Positions 51,689 to 59,540 of a DNA stretch of 64,000 bases are shown here, piece after piece. The position numbers and the translations under genes were made by a program. The number at the start of each line of letters is the position of its first letter. Positions within the stretch are counted from its first letter, which is position 1. The stretch is taken from positions 1,488,001 to 1,552,000 of the forward strand of contig NZ_CP013293.1 of assembly GCF_001456155.1 (NCBI RefSeq), read 5' to 3'. The notes under the pieces were generated by a model that saw only the letters and a program-made list of their open reading frames with translations, searched no databases and had not been told where the DNA came from. The stretch comes from Chryseobacterium sp. IHB B 17019. GTDB taxonomy: Bacteria; Bacteroidota; Bacteroidia; Flavobacteriales; Weeksellaceae.

Positions 51689-52504
51689 ATGAGAACAAAA
51701 TTTTTATCACCATCGATTCTAAGCCTAATCTTTTTCGGATTTTTTAATACTAATGCTCAGGTAGGTATTAATACAACCAATCCGCAAGCTTCATTGGATA
51801 TTTTAAGTAAAGGCAGCACAGGAACAACTAAAGCTATGAGAATCAACAATTCCAGCAATACGGAAATTGTTACCGTAACCGATGAGGGAAGAGTAGGAAT
51901 CGGAACTTCTGCACCGCAGCACACCTTACATTCCATCGGAACATTAAGATTTGAAGGGGTAAATACCGGACAGGCATCGGGAATGGTTTTAACATCAAAC
52001 GATAACCTGGGAACCGCAACCTGGCAAAGAGCAGCTTCCAATGTGGTTACCGGAACATTAGGAGGAGGCTATAACCTTCCTTTTGCTCAGACTTCAACTA
52101 TGTCATATACAGGATCTTTCATCACCTTACCTCCAGGAAAATGGATGCTCACCATTTCTTTATTATTAATCCCCAGCGGAACGATCCCGGCTACCGAATG
52201 GATGTTTGTAAGAAGCACCTTTTCCGACCAGAATCTGACGACGATAGGACAAGTAGGCACACAATCTGCTGATGTCATAAGACCTACATTAATGAGCTTT
52301 CAGATAACCGGTCCGTTTACGGGAGGACAAAAGTATAATGTAGCAACGGGCACGATTCAGATTAATAACACTTCAGGAACCACAAAAACATATCGGTATA
52401 TTGTAGGAGGTACTCAAGCCAGTAGCACTGTTGCCGGAGCCCAACTGAGTGCTGTAGGCGGTTCGTGGTCTGAAAATGCCATTTATGCAATCGCTACAAA
52501 TTGA
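51689..52504 (+). CDS. Secreted surface protein with VGINTTNP head motif
   Basis: The product is 271 residues from the ATG at 51689; the longer frame from 51635 puts a second, poorer start before the signal peptide (LIFFGFFNTNAQ). After cleavage it opens QVGINTTNPQASLDIL, the VGIxTTxP motif of many Bacteroidota secreted and tail-fibre-like head modules, which recurs as RVGIGTSAPQHTLHSIG near residue 70. The C-terminal half is rich in G, S, T and N and appears to be a beta-sandwich. No type IX sorting tail is visible. Function unknown, possibly adhesion. Confidence 0.72.
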   Translation: MRTKFLSPSILSLIFFGFFNTNAQVGINTTNPQASLDILSKGSTGTTKAMRINNSSNTEIVTVTDEGRVGIGTSAPQHTLHSIGTLRFEGVNTGQASGMVLTSNDNLGTATWQRAASNVVTGTLGGGYNLPFAQTSTMSYTGSFITLPPGKWMLTISLLLIPSGTIPATEWMFVRSTFSDQNLTTIGQVGTQSADVIRPTLMSFQITGPFTGGQKYNVATGTIQINNTSGTTKTYRYIVGGTQASSTVAGAQLSAVGGSWSENAIYAIATN

Positions 52505-52525
52505 TTTATAAATCTTTCCATTTAT

Positions 52526-52552
52526 AAAACCCTGATTACGATCGGGGTTTTT
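52526..52552 (+). terminator. Terminator of the first VGINTTNP protein gene
   Basis: AAAACCC with GAT (52526-52536) pairs with ATC and GGGTTTT (52541-52551) around one mismatch, followed by T. Confidence 0.75.
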
Positions 52553-52680
52553 GATTTTAGCTGTTTACTTTTTATTAAAATATGGCTTGTGTAAGACAAT
52601 TCCTGTAGAAATATTATAAAAGAGTTTTTGTAAACAAAAAAAGAGTTACAATATTAAATTGCAACTCTCTGATTATCAAG

Positions 52681-52754
52681 TGGAGAATACGGGGATCGAA
52701 CCCGTCACCTTTAGACTGCCAGTCTAACGCTCTAGCCAGATGAGCTAATTCCCC
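52681..52754 (-). tRNA. tRNA-Ala (anticodon GGC)
   Basis: The minus strand gives a 74-nt cloverleaf. The acceptor GGGGAAT pairs with ATTCTCC (one G-U). The D arm contains AGCTCA...CTAGAGC, the anticodon stem TTAGA/TCTAA has loop CTGGCAG with anticodon GGC (reads GCC, alanine), and the T arm has GGTTCGATCC. The discriminator is A at 52681 and CCA is not encoded. No other RNA gene adjoins it. Confidence 0.95.
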
Positions 52755-53289
52755 TTTCTTAAAGCGGTACAAAAGTAAGTATTTAATTGTAAAAACAAAA
52801 AAAATCTTAACATTTTATGACAGGGATAATGTTCTTTAAAAATCAAATCCTTTAATACTAAATAATTGCCAAAATAGGAATGTTGAAAAGGAATGTTACT
52901 AAAATATTTTTTTAAGTAAGAAAATTTGACTATTGATTTCTTTTATAAAAACTTTAAAATTTCATTTTAAATATCAAATATTAGAGAAAAAATTATATCT
53001 TTATAAAAACTAAACAACTAATAATCAAAAACATGAAAGATCCTTCTATAGTTCTTATGTTATAGAAATGTAATTTATCTTATCCCCAATTTAATACTAT
53101 TTATAAATTAAATTACATACAATGTATTTCTCCACTTTGTATTAAATGCCCATTAAAACTATCAGGTAAACTAATGTAAATCCAGTAGAAGTATTTACAA
53201 ACTAATTTGATAATTTGATTTTCCTCACATCAAAATAAAGATATTTAACAATTTTTTTATATTCCTAATAACACCAAAAATTAATTAAA
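52755..53289. other. Gene-free AT-rich stretch
   Basis: This 535-bp gap between tRNA-Ala and the 427-residue surface protein is very AT-rich. It contains a 10-codon frame at 53033-53065 (MKDPSIVLML) with no support, and no recognised RNA, hairpin or repeat. The last 60 bases presumably hold the promoter of the following gene, but no clear TAnnTTTG box was found. Confidence 0.5.
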
Positions 53290-54573
53290 ATGAAAAACTT
53301 ATTTATTCTAGCATTGCTTATTATAAGCACCAAATTATTCGCTCAAGTTGGGATAGGGACTACTACACCCAGAGGAGCCCTGGATATTAATAAGCCTACA
53401 ACCAATACTTTAGGATTGGTTTTACCTACTAACACAAGTACTGCAAATATTGTAAACCCTCAAGGAGGAGACCTTGCAGAGGGAACAATTATTTATGATT
53501 CACAATTAAAATGTGTAAAAGTATTTGATGGTAATCAATGGTCAAACTGCCTTTGTGATGATTGCGCACCAACGACCCCTCCTGTAGCAGTAGACTGTTC
53601 ATCATTAGGCTTTACAGGGAACTTCCAGAGTGGGACACCATTGTTTGGTGCAACATACCAAGTATCAATAACCAATAATTCATTATCGCCAATAGGCCCT
53701 ATTACATACCAAACAAGTGATTTGGTTTTAAGTGGTATAAATGGCATCACGGTTACTTCAGTATCACCTACATCTGGTTCTCTAAATCCTGGACAGTCTC
53801 AAGTAATTACATATAATCTTAGTGGAACTCCGTTTACAGACGGACCTTTGACAGGCTCATGGTCTAAGATTAATTTGAGTTGTTCTAGTACTGTAAATGT
53901 TGGTCTGGGGGTTCGTTTTGCCTACTGGTCGAGTTATAGTATAGGGAGTGGAGAGCAAACAATATTCAATTCACAGCTTCAAAACCCTGCAAATTATGGA
54001 AGTTCAGGGACATATAATGCCGCTTTCACAGGGTTTTCATTTAGCAATATTACATCCACATTGTCAACACTTTCCGTTGCAGACCTTTTAGCAAGATATG
54101 ACATAATTTGTACCGGATTTGGTAATATGCCTGTAGCCGAAGCTGCCAAAATTAAAGCATATGTAGATGGCGGTGGAGTTGCTATTATACTTTTTGATTC
54201 TGGAGGAAACGGAACCAACTTGCTTAATGCTTTTGGAGGTACAGGAAATTTGGACTCAGGAACTATAAATGCTACAACTAATAGCAACAGCATCAATAAT
54301 GGAGTATTTGGAAATACAACAAATATTACAATTAATGGAGCTGGTAGCTACGGAAACATTACAACCAGCCAATTACCTCCAGGCTCTACAATTCTTGCGG
54401 AATTAACTAATAGTCCAAAAGTTTTCATTTCCGGAAATGATAATAGAGCTATATTTTTCTGGGATGAAGGAGTTTTTAGAAACACATCAGTAAATAGTAA
54501 TATCATTGATACACCACAAGAAAGATTCTTACATAATATTATGGCTTATGCATTAGGAAAAGCAGGATTATAA
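53290..54573 (+). CDS. Secreted surface protein with VGIGTTTP head and amidotransferase-like C-terminal region
   Basis: The 427-residue product has a signal peptide (STKLFAQ), then QVGIGTTTPRGALDI, the same head motif as the 51689 protein. A cysteine pair CLCDDC follows near residue 88 and an immunoglobulin-like region (about 115-205). The C-terminal half (about 210-420) alternates strands and helices with ADLLARYDIICTGFGNMPVAEAAKIKAYVDGGGVAIILFD, a pattern seen in class I amidotransferase-like, non-enzymatic domains of surface proteins. It lacks a type IX tail. Gene position near the other VGIxTT protein and codon use look native. Confidence 0.7.
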   Translation: MKNLFILALLIISTKLFAQVGIGTTTPRGALDINKPTTNTLGLVLPTNTSTANIVNPQGGDLAEGTIIYDSQLKCVKVFDGNQWSNCLCDDCAPTTPPVAVDCSSLGFTGNFQSGTPLFGATYQVSITNNSLSPIGPITYQTSDLVLSGINGITVTSVSPTSGSLNPGQSQVITYNLSGTPFTDGPLTGSWSKINLSCSSTVNVGLGVRFAYWSSYSIGSGEQTIFNSQLQNPANYGSSGTYNAAFTGFSFSNITSTLSTLSVADLLARYDIICTGFGNMPVAEAAKIKAYVDGGGVAIILFDSGGNGTNLLNAFGGTGNLDSGTINATTNSNSINNGVFGNTTNITINGAGSYGNITTSQLPPGSTILAELTNSPKVFISGNDNRAIFFWDEGVFRNTSVNSNIIDTPQERFLHNIMAYALGKAGL

Positions 54574-54648
54574 AATACTACTCATATAAAAATGGATAAT
54601 AAAAATAGGCCACTATTTATGACTTTGAGTCGATAAAATATGATAATC

Positions 54649-54684
54649 AAAGAGTTGCAACGTTTATTTTGCAACTCTTTTTAT
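54649..54684 (+). terminator. Terminator of the second VGIxTT protein gene
   Basis: A perfect 12-bp stem AAAGAGTTGCAA (54649-54660) with TTGCAACTCTTT (54669-54680), followed by T. It lies 75 bp after the stop. Confidence 0.85.
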
Positions 54685-54788
54685 TTGTGTAAAATTTGCA
54701 CAAAAATCATTGTTTTGCTTATAAAATTAAGCATAGCTTCAGAAAAAGAAACAAGCTATAAAAAAGACTATAAATATGAGCTTAATAG

Positions 54789-55148
54789 TTATTGTACTTT
54801 TTTAAAATTACCAGGATATCTATATGGTGAAGGGGATTGTAAAGATAATGAAGATTCAGGAACATTTTGAATTTTATAGCTAAATGCCGTACTTTCCATT
54901 CGCATCTCTAGATCATAATCAGTGGGTCCTGGATTTTGGAATTCAAATTGATAAAAAATTCCACTATTATAAAGAGTTCCATCGGATCTAAACATTTCCA
55001 CTTTTCCCTCTGCGGGATCTGATGGATTAATATTATATTGAAAATGCCATTTATCACCAATTTGCACTCCAAAATAAGCAGATTCATATCCACTGGTAAA
55101 TTCCCAAATACCTTCTATATTCTTTTGAGGTAAAACTGTTTTTTCCAT
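54789..55148 (-). CDS. Hypothetical protein, lipocalin/calycin-like
   Basis: The 119-residue product has no signal peptide. Its GIWEFTSGYESAYFGVQIG opening and sequence of short beta strands with aromatic residues (KWHFQYNINP, GIFYQFEFQNPGP, YDLEMRMESTAFSYKI) resemble small lipocalin-like or DUF4488-type proteins. Identity is uncertain. It is divergent from the HxlR-type regulator at 55302, with a palindrome between, so it is a plausible target of that regulator. Confidence 0.55.
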   Translation of the reverse strand: MEKTVLPQKNIEGIWEFTSGYESAYFGVQIGDKWHFQYNINPSDPAEGKVEMFRSDGTLYNSGIFYQFEFQNPGPTDYDLEMRMESTAFSYKIQNVPESSLSLQSPSPYRYPGNFKKVQ

Positions 55149-55181
55149 GATTTTTAGGTTTTTAATTATAATTATTTAACA

Positions 55182-55195
55182 ACTCATTATTGAGT
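55182..55195. promoter_or_regulatory. Palindrome between the 119-residue gene and the HxlR gene
   Basis: ACTCA-TTAT-TGAGT (perfect 5-4-5 inverted repeat) lies 34 bp before the 119-residue gene start and 107 bp before the regulator. It is a candidate operator for the regulator in a divergent arrangement. Confidence 0.35.
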
Positions 55196-55301
55196 GATAT
55201 AAATATATGACATTTTTTTATTTCATGAAGATTCATTTAAAACAAAAGGTGTATCTCAGATTTAAAGTTATATTTTTGTAGTTCTTCTAATATTAGCATA
55301 T

Positions 55302-55652
55302 ATGGACGGAAGGAAGAAAAACTCCACAAACAATATCAATCTTACTTATCTGAACAACTTTTGCGGTATTTCACATACACTGGCGATGATTGGCGGCAGG
55401 TGGAAAATAAATATTCTCATTTATCTGCTTAGAGACCAGAAATTAAGATTTGGGGAAATTAGAAACAAGCTTGAAGGAATTTCTGAAAGAATGCTTATCA
55501 AATGTCTCAAAGAACTTGAAAATGACGGGTTAATAAACAAAATTATTTATGACCAGTATCCCAGAAAAGTGGAATATGAGTTAACGGATCTCGGAAGCTC
55601 TCTTGAAGAAATCATCACCCTTATGGACAAATGGGGAGAATCAAAAATGTAA
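55302..55652 (+). CDS. HxlR family transcriptional regulator
   Basis: The 116-residue product matches the HxlR winged helix: C21 in NNFCGISHTLAMIGGRWKINIL, then YLLRDQKLRFGEIRNKLEGISERMLIKCLKELENDGL as the recognition region and a wing PRKVEYELTDLG. The single conserved cysteine suggests redox or electrophile sensing. TATTTTTG at 55271-55278 fits a -7 box. It is divergent from the 54789 gene and convergent with the DoxX gene. Confidence 0.9.
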   Translation: MDGRKKNSTNNINLTYLNNFCGISHTLAMIGGRWKINILIYLLRDQKLRFGEIRNKLEGISERMLIKCLKELENDGLINKIIYDQYPRKVEYELTDLGSSLEEIITLMDKWGESKM

Positions 55653-55705
55653 CAAACTATAAATCGCAGCACTTCATGTACTGCGATTATAATTAAAATA
55701 TACTA

Positions 55706-56077
55706 TTAAATTGTTATCTTAAAATTTTTGTCCAGCCATAATAAAACTACGGAAAGTATACACATTATCAAAGAATTATAAAAATGACTATACTCATGGT
55801 GAGCCATATGTGTTGTAAATGCACCTATTGCAAATGGAAATAAAAAAAGTATTCCGAGATTCCTCAATGAAGGTTTGAATAACCCAATGATAATCAGGAT
55901 TACCCCAATCAGTTCTCCTACACCTATCAAAGTCGTCCAGGTTGTATTGAAGCCCAAAGACTGCATACTTTTCATCATTGATTCTTTATGAAAAACCTTG
56001 AATAATGATGCATACCCAAATACATACAGATAATATGCGTAACTTACCCAATAAATTAGTGTTTTTGCCAATTCCAT
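55706..56077 (-). CDS. DoxX-like membrane protein
   Basis: The 123-residue product has four predicted membrane helices with the DoxX/SURF4-like motif VFGYASLFKVFHKESMMKSMQSLGFNTTWTTLIGVGELIGVILI, then LRNLGILFLFPFAIGAFTTHMAHHE. The family's role is loosely linked to quinone or thiosulfate oxidation and membrane redox, and remains unproven for most members. Its position next to an HxlR regulator is a common DoxX context. Confidence 0.85.
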   Translation of the reverse strand: MELAKTLIYWVSYAYYLYVFGYASLFKVFHKESMMKSMQSLGFNTTWTTLIGVGELIGVILIIIGLFKPSLRNLGILFLFPFAIGAFTTHMAHHEYSHFYNSLIMCILSVVLLWLDKNFKITI

Positions 56078-56288
56078 GCTTGTAATTATTTATTACTGCA
56101 AAGGTATTTCTAATCATAAGCAGATGAAATAACGAACAAAATTGTATGTTCTAAGTCTCATAAATTAGTTTGATTTTGTAATCATTAAAATTTTAACAGT
56201 TTTTAACAAATTTAAATTTTGTTTATTAAACTAATTTTTGTCTTTTTGTAAGATTTTCTAAGTGAAATAATAACTATTTGAAATAAAT

Positions 56289-56663
56289 ATGAAGAAACTT
56301 TTTTTACTTTTATTAACGGCTTTTTTATTCGTTGGATGTGGCAAAGATGAAGATACTATCTACGATTTCATCGGAACATGGGCCGGAACCTACGAAGGAA
56401 CCGAAAAAGGAGACTGGAATATTGTAGTGGCTACTGACGGAAAAGTGACCGGGACAATGCACTCAGACATCACTACTGAAAATTACTATATTTCAGGACA
56501 TCTTAGTGAATCCGGAGATCTTACTGCAACTATCGGGTCGCCTGCAGACGGAGAATTCAGAGGAACTCTTAGAAGAGATAAAAAAGGAGACGGTAACTGG
56601 AGAAATTCAGTTCCAACACCGGACAGATCCGGAACCTGGAAAGGTGAAAAAACTTCTAAATAA
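56289..56663 (+). CDS. Hypothetical lipoprotein
   Basis: The 124-residue product has a lipoprotein signal (lipobox LFVGCGK, C17) and a compact beta-rich domain starting YDFIGTWAGTYEGTEKGDW and ending SGTWKGEKTSK, with a repeated GTW unit. It resembles small calycin-like lipoproteins, but no family is assigned. It has its own terminator at 56676, whose T tract also holds the -33 box of the NlpC gene promoter. Confidence 0.7.
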   Translation: MKKLFLLLLTAFLFVGCGKDEDTIYDFIGTWAGTYEGTEKGDWNIVVATDGKVTGTMHSDITTENYYISGHLSESGDLTATIGSPADGEFRGTLRRDKKGDGNWRNSVPTPDRSGTWKGEKTSK

Positions 56664-56675
56664 AATCTACAATAT

Positions 56676-56702
56676 AAGCCGTCCGTTGGGATGGCTTTTT
56701 TG
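56676..56702 (+). terminator. Terminator of the 124-residue lipoprotein gene
   Basis: AAGCCGTCC (56676-56684) pairs with GGGATGGCTT (56688-56697) over nine pairs, one G-U, followed by a T run. Confidence 0.85.
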
Positions 56703-56728
56703 TTTTTAATGTTTAAATTTTATATTTG
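56699..56728 (+). promoter_or_regulatory. Promoter of the NlpC/P60 gene, full consensus
   Basis: TTTG (56699-56702), an 18-nt spacer and TATATTTG (56721-56728) match both Bacteroidota boxes. The -33 box lies in the T tract of the preceding terminator. The inferred leader is about 22 nt to the ATG at 56758. Confidence 0.65.
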
Positions 56729-56757
56729 TATCATAATTGATACTAAAGCGGACGAAT

Positions 56758-57330
56758 ATGACAGCAACGTTATCCCCGGATAATTTTAAAACAAAGCAAT
56801 TATTAAGCTTGCTTATTATTTCTTTCATCGCGATTTCCTGCGGAAGCTCGAAAAACATTGCTGCCAGGAAAAATACCAATACCAAAACTTATACAAAAAC
56901 AGAAAATCTCCGCAAACTTGATTCAAAGTTTGATGGAAAAGTACCGAAATCCATCAACGATATTCTAAAAGATGCTGAAAAATACATCGGAACACCTTAT
57001 AAATTCGGAGGTAATAGTTCGTCAGGATTCGATTGTTCCGGATTTACCGTAAAAGTCTTTGAGGAAAATGATTTCAAATTACCAAGAAGATCATCAGATC
57101 AGGCAGAAGCAGGAGAAAAAATTGACATTAAGGATGTAAAGCCCGGAGATCTTTTATTCTTCGCTACAGCCGGAGGAAGCCGGGTTTCCCACGTCGGAAT
57201 TGTTCATGATATCGGGAATGACGGTGAAGTGAAATTTATTCATGCATCAACTACAAAAGGCGTAATAATTTCATCATTAAATGAAAAATACTGGAACAAA
57301 GCTTATCTTCACGCACAGAGAGTTTTGTAA
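56758..57330 (+). CDS. NlpC/P60 family lipoprotein peptidase
   Basis: The product is 190 residues from the ATG at 56758; an in-frame start at 56737 precedes the promoter-predicted transcript and is rejected. The lipobox is FIAISCGSS (C28). The NlpC/P60 catalytic triad is visible: C93 in SSGFDCSGF, H145 in SRVSHVGIVHD, and H162 in KFIHAST. It hydrolyses peptidoglycan stem-peptide bonds at the cell envelope. It has its own consensus promoter; no partner gene is adjacent. Confidence 0.92.
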   Translation: MTATLSPDNFKTKQLLSLLIISFIAISCGSSKNIAARKNTNTKTYTKTENLRKLDSKFDGKVPKSINDILKDAEKYIGTPYKFGGNSSSGFDCSGFTVKVFEENDFKLPRRSSDQAEAGEKIDIKDVKPGDLLFFATAGGSRVSHVGIVHDIGNDGEVKFIHASTTKGVIISSLNEKYWNKAYLHAQRVL

Positions 57331-57355
57331 ATACGATTTAATATTTACCTCTGAT

Positions 57356-57404
57356 TGTCATTCTTACGAAGGAAGAATCTCAAATTACAAATAAAAAGAT
57401 TCTT
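57356..57404. repeat. Dispersed intergenic repeat fragment with hairpin
   Basis: TGTCATTCTTACGAAGGAAG continues into AATCTCA (57356-57382). It contains ATTCTT/AAGAAT around a 7-nt loop. AAGAATCT (57373-57380) reappears inverted as AGATTCTT at 57397-57404. The core resembles the TGTCATTCTGACGAAGGAAG-type intergenic repeats I recall as common in Bacteroidota. This copy looks truncated on its right side. Confidence 0.5.
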
Positions 57405-57523
57405 AATTATTAAAAAGAAAGCAGAATACCTAATTCTATAATATTTCCGGCGTAAAATCAACCTTAAAACTTAGCCTTAAACTAAAACTTTTGTATCTTC
57501 GCGAATAATTTTAAACTAGAAAC

Positions 57524-58336
57524 ATGTCGTTACAACAAACAATTGAAAACATTTGGGATAATAGAGATCTTTTGCAGAATGAAGACAGCAAGAAGGCGAT
57601 AAGAGAAGTAATTTCTTTATTGGATTCCGGAGAACTTCGTGTTGCAGAACCTACGGAAAACGGATGGCAGGTGAATGAATGGGTGAAAAAAGCTGTGGTA
57701 ATGTATTTCCCAATTCAGAAAATGGAAACTATTGAAGTAGGTCCGTTTGAATTTCATGACAAAATTCCTTTGAAGAGAAATTATGCTGAAAAAGGAGTGA
57801 GAGTTGTACCTCATGCGATCGCGAGAGAAGGTTCTTTCATAGCTTCAGGCGTGATTTTGATGCCTTCTTATGTAAATATCGGTGCCTATGTAGATTCAGG
57901 AACGATGGTTGATACCTGGGCAACGGTTGGAAGCTGTGCACAGATTGGTAAAAACGTTCACCTGAGTGGTGGTGTGGGAATCGGTGGAGTATTGGAACCG
58001 CTTCAGGCTGCTCCGGTAATCATTGAGGATGATTGTTTCATCGGATCAAGATGTATCGTGGTAGAAGGTGTTCACGTAGAAAAAGAAGCAGTTTTGGGTG
58101 CGAATGTTGTTTTAACGGCTTCCACAAAAATTATTGATGTAACAGGTTCAGAACCAGTTGAAATCAAAGGAAGAGTTCCTGCTCGTTCGGTTGTGATTCC
58201 GGGAAGTTATACAAAACAATATCCTGCTGGAGAATATCAGGTTCCATGCGCTTTGATCATCGGTCAGAGAAAGGAATCAACAGATAAAAAAACATCATTG
58301 AATGATGCGTTGAGAGAAAATAATGTAGCTGTTTAA
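57524..58336 (+). CDS. dapD: Tetrahydrodipicolinate N-succinyltransferase
   Basis: The 270-residue product shows the DapD layout: a helical N-terminal region (SLQQTIENIWDNRD), then a left-handed hexapeptide beta-helix (residues 100-225) with VDTWATVGSCAQIGKNVHLSGGVGIGGVLEPLQAAPVIIEDDCFIGSRC. It transfers succinyl from succinyl-CoA to tetrahydrodipicolinate in the succinylase branch of diaminopimelate and lysine synthesis. The active-site aspartate and glutamate of the family are in the GTMVDTWATVG and VVEGVHVEKEA segments. No other dap gene is adjacent. Confidence 0.95.
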   Translation: MSLQQTIENIWDNRDLLQNEDSKKAIREVISLLDSGELRVAEPTENGWQVNEWVKKAVVMYFPIQKMETIEVGPFEFHDKIPLKRNYAEKGVRVVPHAIAREGSFIASGVILMPSYVNIGAYVDSGTMVDTWATVGSCAQIGKNVHLSGGVGIGGVLEPLQAAPVIIEDDCFIGSRCIVVEGVHVEKEAVLGANVVLTASTKIIDVTGSEPVEIKGRVPARSVVIPGSYTKQYPAGEYQVPCALIIGQRKESTDKKTSLNDALRENNVAV

Positions 58337-58367
58337 GATCACTATTTTAAACCAAAACCTCACAATC

Positions 58368-59537
58368 TTGAAAGAAAAATTTCTTAAAATACTTTTAAAC
58401 CCTAAATACATATTTGGGGTTTATCTTATTATATCAGTTGTTACGGCGATTTCAAAATATTTCAGAGGAGATTATGCGATCAATAACTATCTGATTTTCA
58501 AAAGTGTATTTTTTAATACCATCAATCAGAAAAATTTATTCATCCATTATCCTGATCTCTTTTTTGATCTTAATCATTACGGCGTTTTTTTCAGTGCATT
58601 GATTGCGCCTTTTGCTGTAATGCCCGACTGGCTGGGAATTTCCCTTTGGAATCTTGCCAATACTTTTATCTTCGTTTTCGCGATTTATAAGCTTCCGTTC
58701 TCAAATTCAAAGAAAGCATTTTTTGGACTGCTTTGTTTACAGGAATATATTACGGCAGCTTTAAGCTTACAATTCAATGTAGCGTTGACAGGGCTTTTAT
58801 TGCTCTCCGCAGTTTACATCTACGAAAGAAAAGAAGTGAAATCTGTAACCGCAATTTTAATAGGAATTTTTGTAAAAATCTACGGAATTGTAGGACTTAC
58901 ACAATTCTTTTTTATTAAAAATAAAGGTAAATTTATTCTTTCAGGACTAATAATTGCAGTGCTATTTTTTGTTTTGCCAATGGCGTATTCAAGCCCGAAA
59001 TTTGTCATTCAGTGTTACTCAGACTGGTTCCAGTCGATTGTAGAGAAAAATAATGAAAATCAGGTATTGGGAAACATGCAGGATATTTCATTAATGGGCT
59101 TTTTCAGAAGAATTCTGGGGGATGCTTCCATTTCAAACCTTGTATTTTTGGCCGTTGGATTGCCACTTTTTGCCGCGCCGTATATCAGAATTAAACAATA
59201 TAAAAATTACGCTTTCCAGCTGATGATTCTGGCTTCAACATTACTATTTTTGGTATTGTTCAGCTCAAGTTCAGAATCTCCGACGTATATTATTGCCGTT
59301 ACCGGTGTTCTGATATGGTTTTTCCTTCAAAAGGAACGAACGCCATTTATCATTGGATTGCTGGTTTTTGTCATTATTTTCACCTGTTTTTCAACATCGG
59401 ATCTATTCCCGAAATTTGTAAAAGAGAATTATATCATCAAATATTCTTTAAAATCTGTACCTTGCATTGTGATTTGGTTGAGGGTAACCTACGAACTTTT
59501 AACTAAAGATTTTGAAAAAAATTACAGCCTGGATTAA
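58368..59537 (+). CDS. Glycosyltransferase 87/DUF2029-like membrane protein
   Basis: The 389-residue product begins at a TTG. No ATG occurs before the first membrane helix, so TTG is the best start. About ten hydrophobic segments and the DLNHYGVFFSALIAPFAVMPDWLGISLWNLAN block near residue 65 match the GT87-type (DUF2029) polyprenyl-phosphate-dependent mannosyltransferases, whose extracytoplasmic loop carries the catalytic acidic residue. The next three genes encode a GT2, a deacetylase and a GT4, so it probably adds sugar to a surface glycan. Confidence 0.72.
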   Translation: MKEKFLKILLNPKYIFGVYLIISVVTAISKYFRGDYAINNYLIFKSVFFNTINQKNLFIHYPDLFFDLNHYGVFFSALIAPFAVMPDWLGISLWNLANTFIFVFAIYKLPFSNSKKAFFGLLCLQEYITAALSLQFNVALTGLLLLSAVYIYERKEVKSVTAILIGIFVKIYGIVGLTQFFFIKNKGKFILSGLIIAVLFFVLPMAYSSPKFVIQCYSDWFQSIVEKNNENQVLGNMQDISLMGFFRRILGDASISNLVFLAVGLPLFAAPYIRIKQYKNYAFQLMILASTLLFLVLFSSSSESPTYIIAVTGVLIWFFLQKERTPFIIGLLVFVIIFTCFSTSDLFPKFVKENYIIKYSLKSVPCIVIWLRVTYELLTKDFEKNYSLD

Positions 59538-59540
59538 AGT

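Noticed and set aside
53033-53065. 10-codon ORF MKDPSIVLML
   Set aside because: Too short, no ribosome site or promoter evidence, and in an AT-rich gap where short frames are expected.
54640-54870. 76-residue frame with start at 54640
   Set aside because: It lies over the terminator at 54649-54684 and antisense to the end of the 119-residue gene, with no recognisable features.
54789-57404. Defence or toxin-antitoxin island around the small regulators
   Set aside because: The region holds a lipocalin-like protein, HxlR, DoxX, a lipoprotein and NlpC/P60. None resembles known toxin, nuclease or sensor-effector proteins, and promoters and terminators look ordinary.
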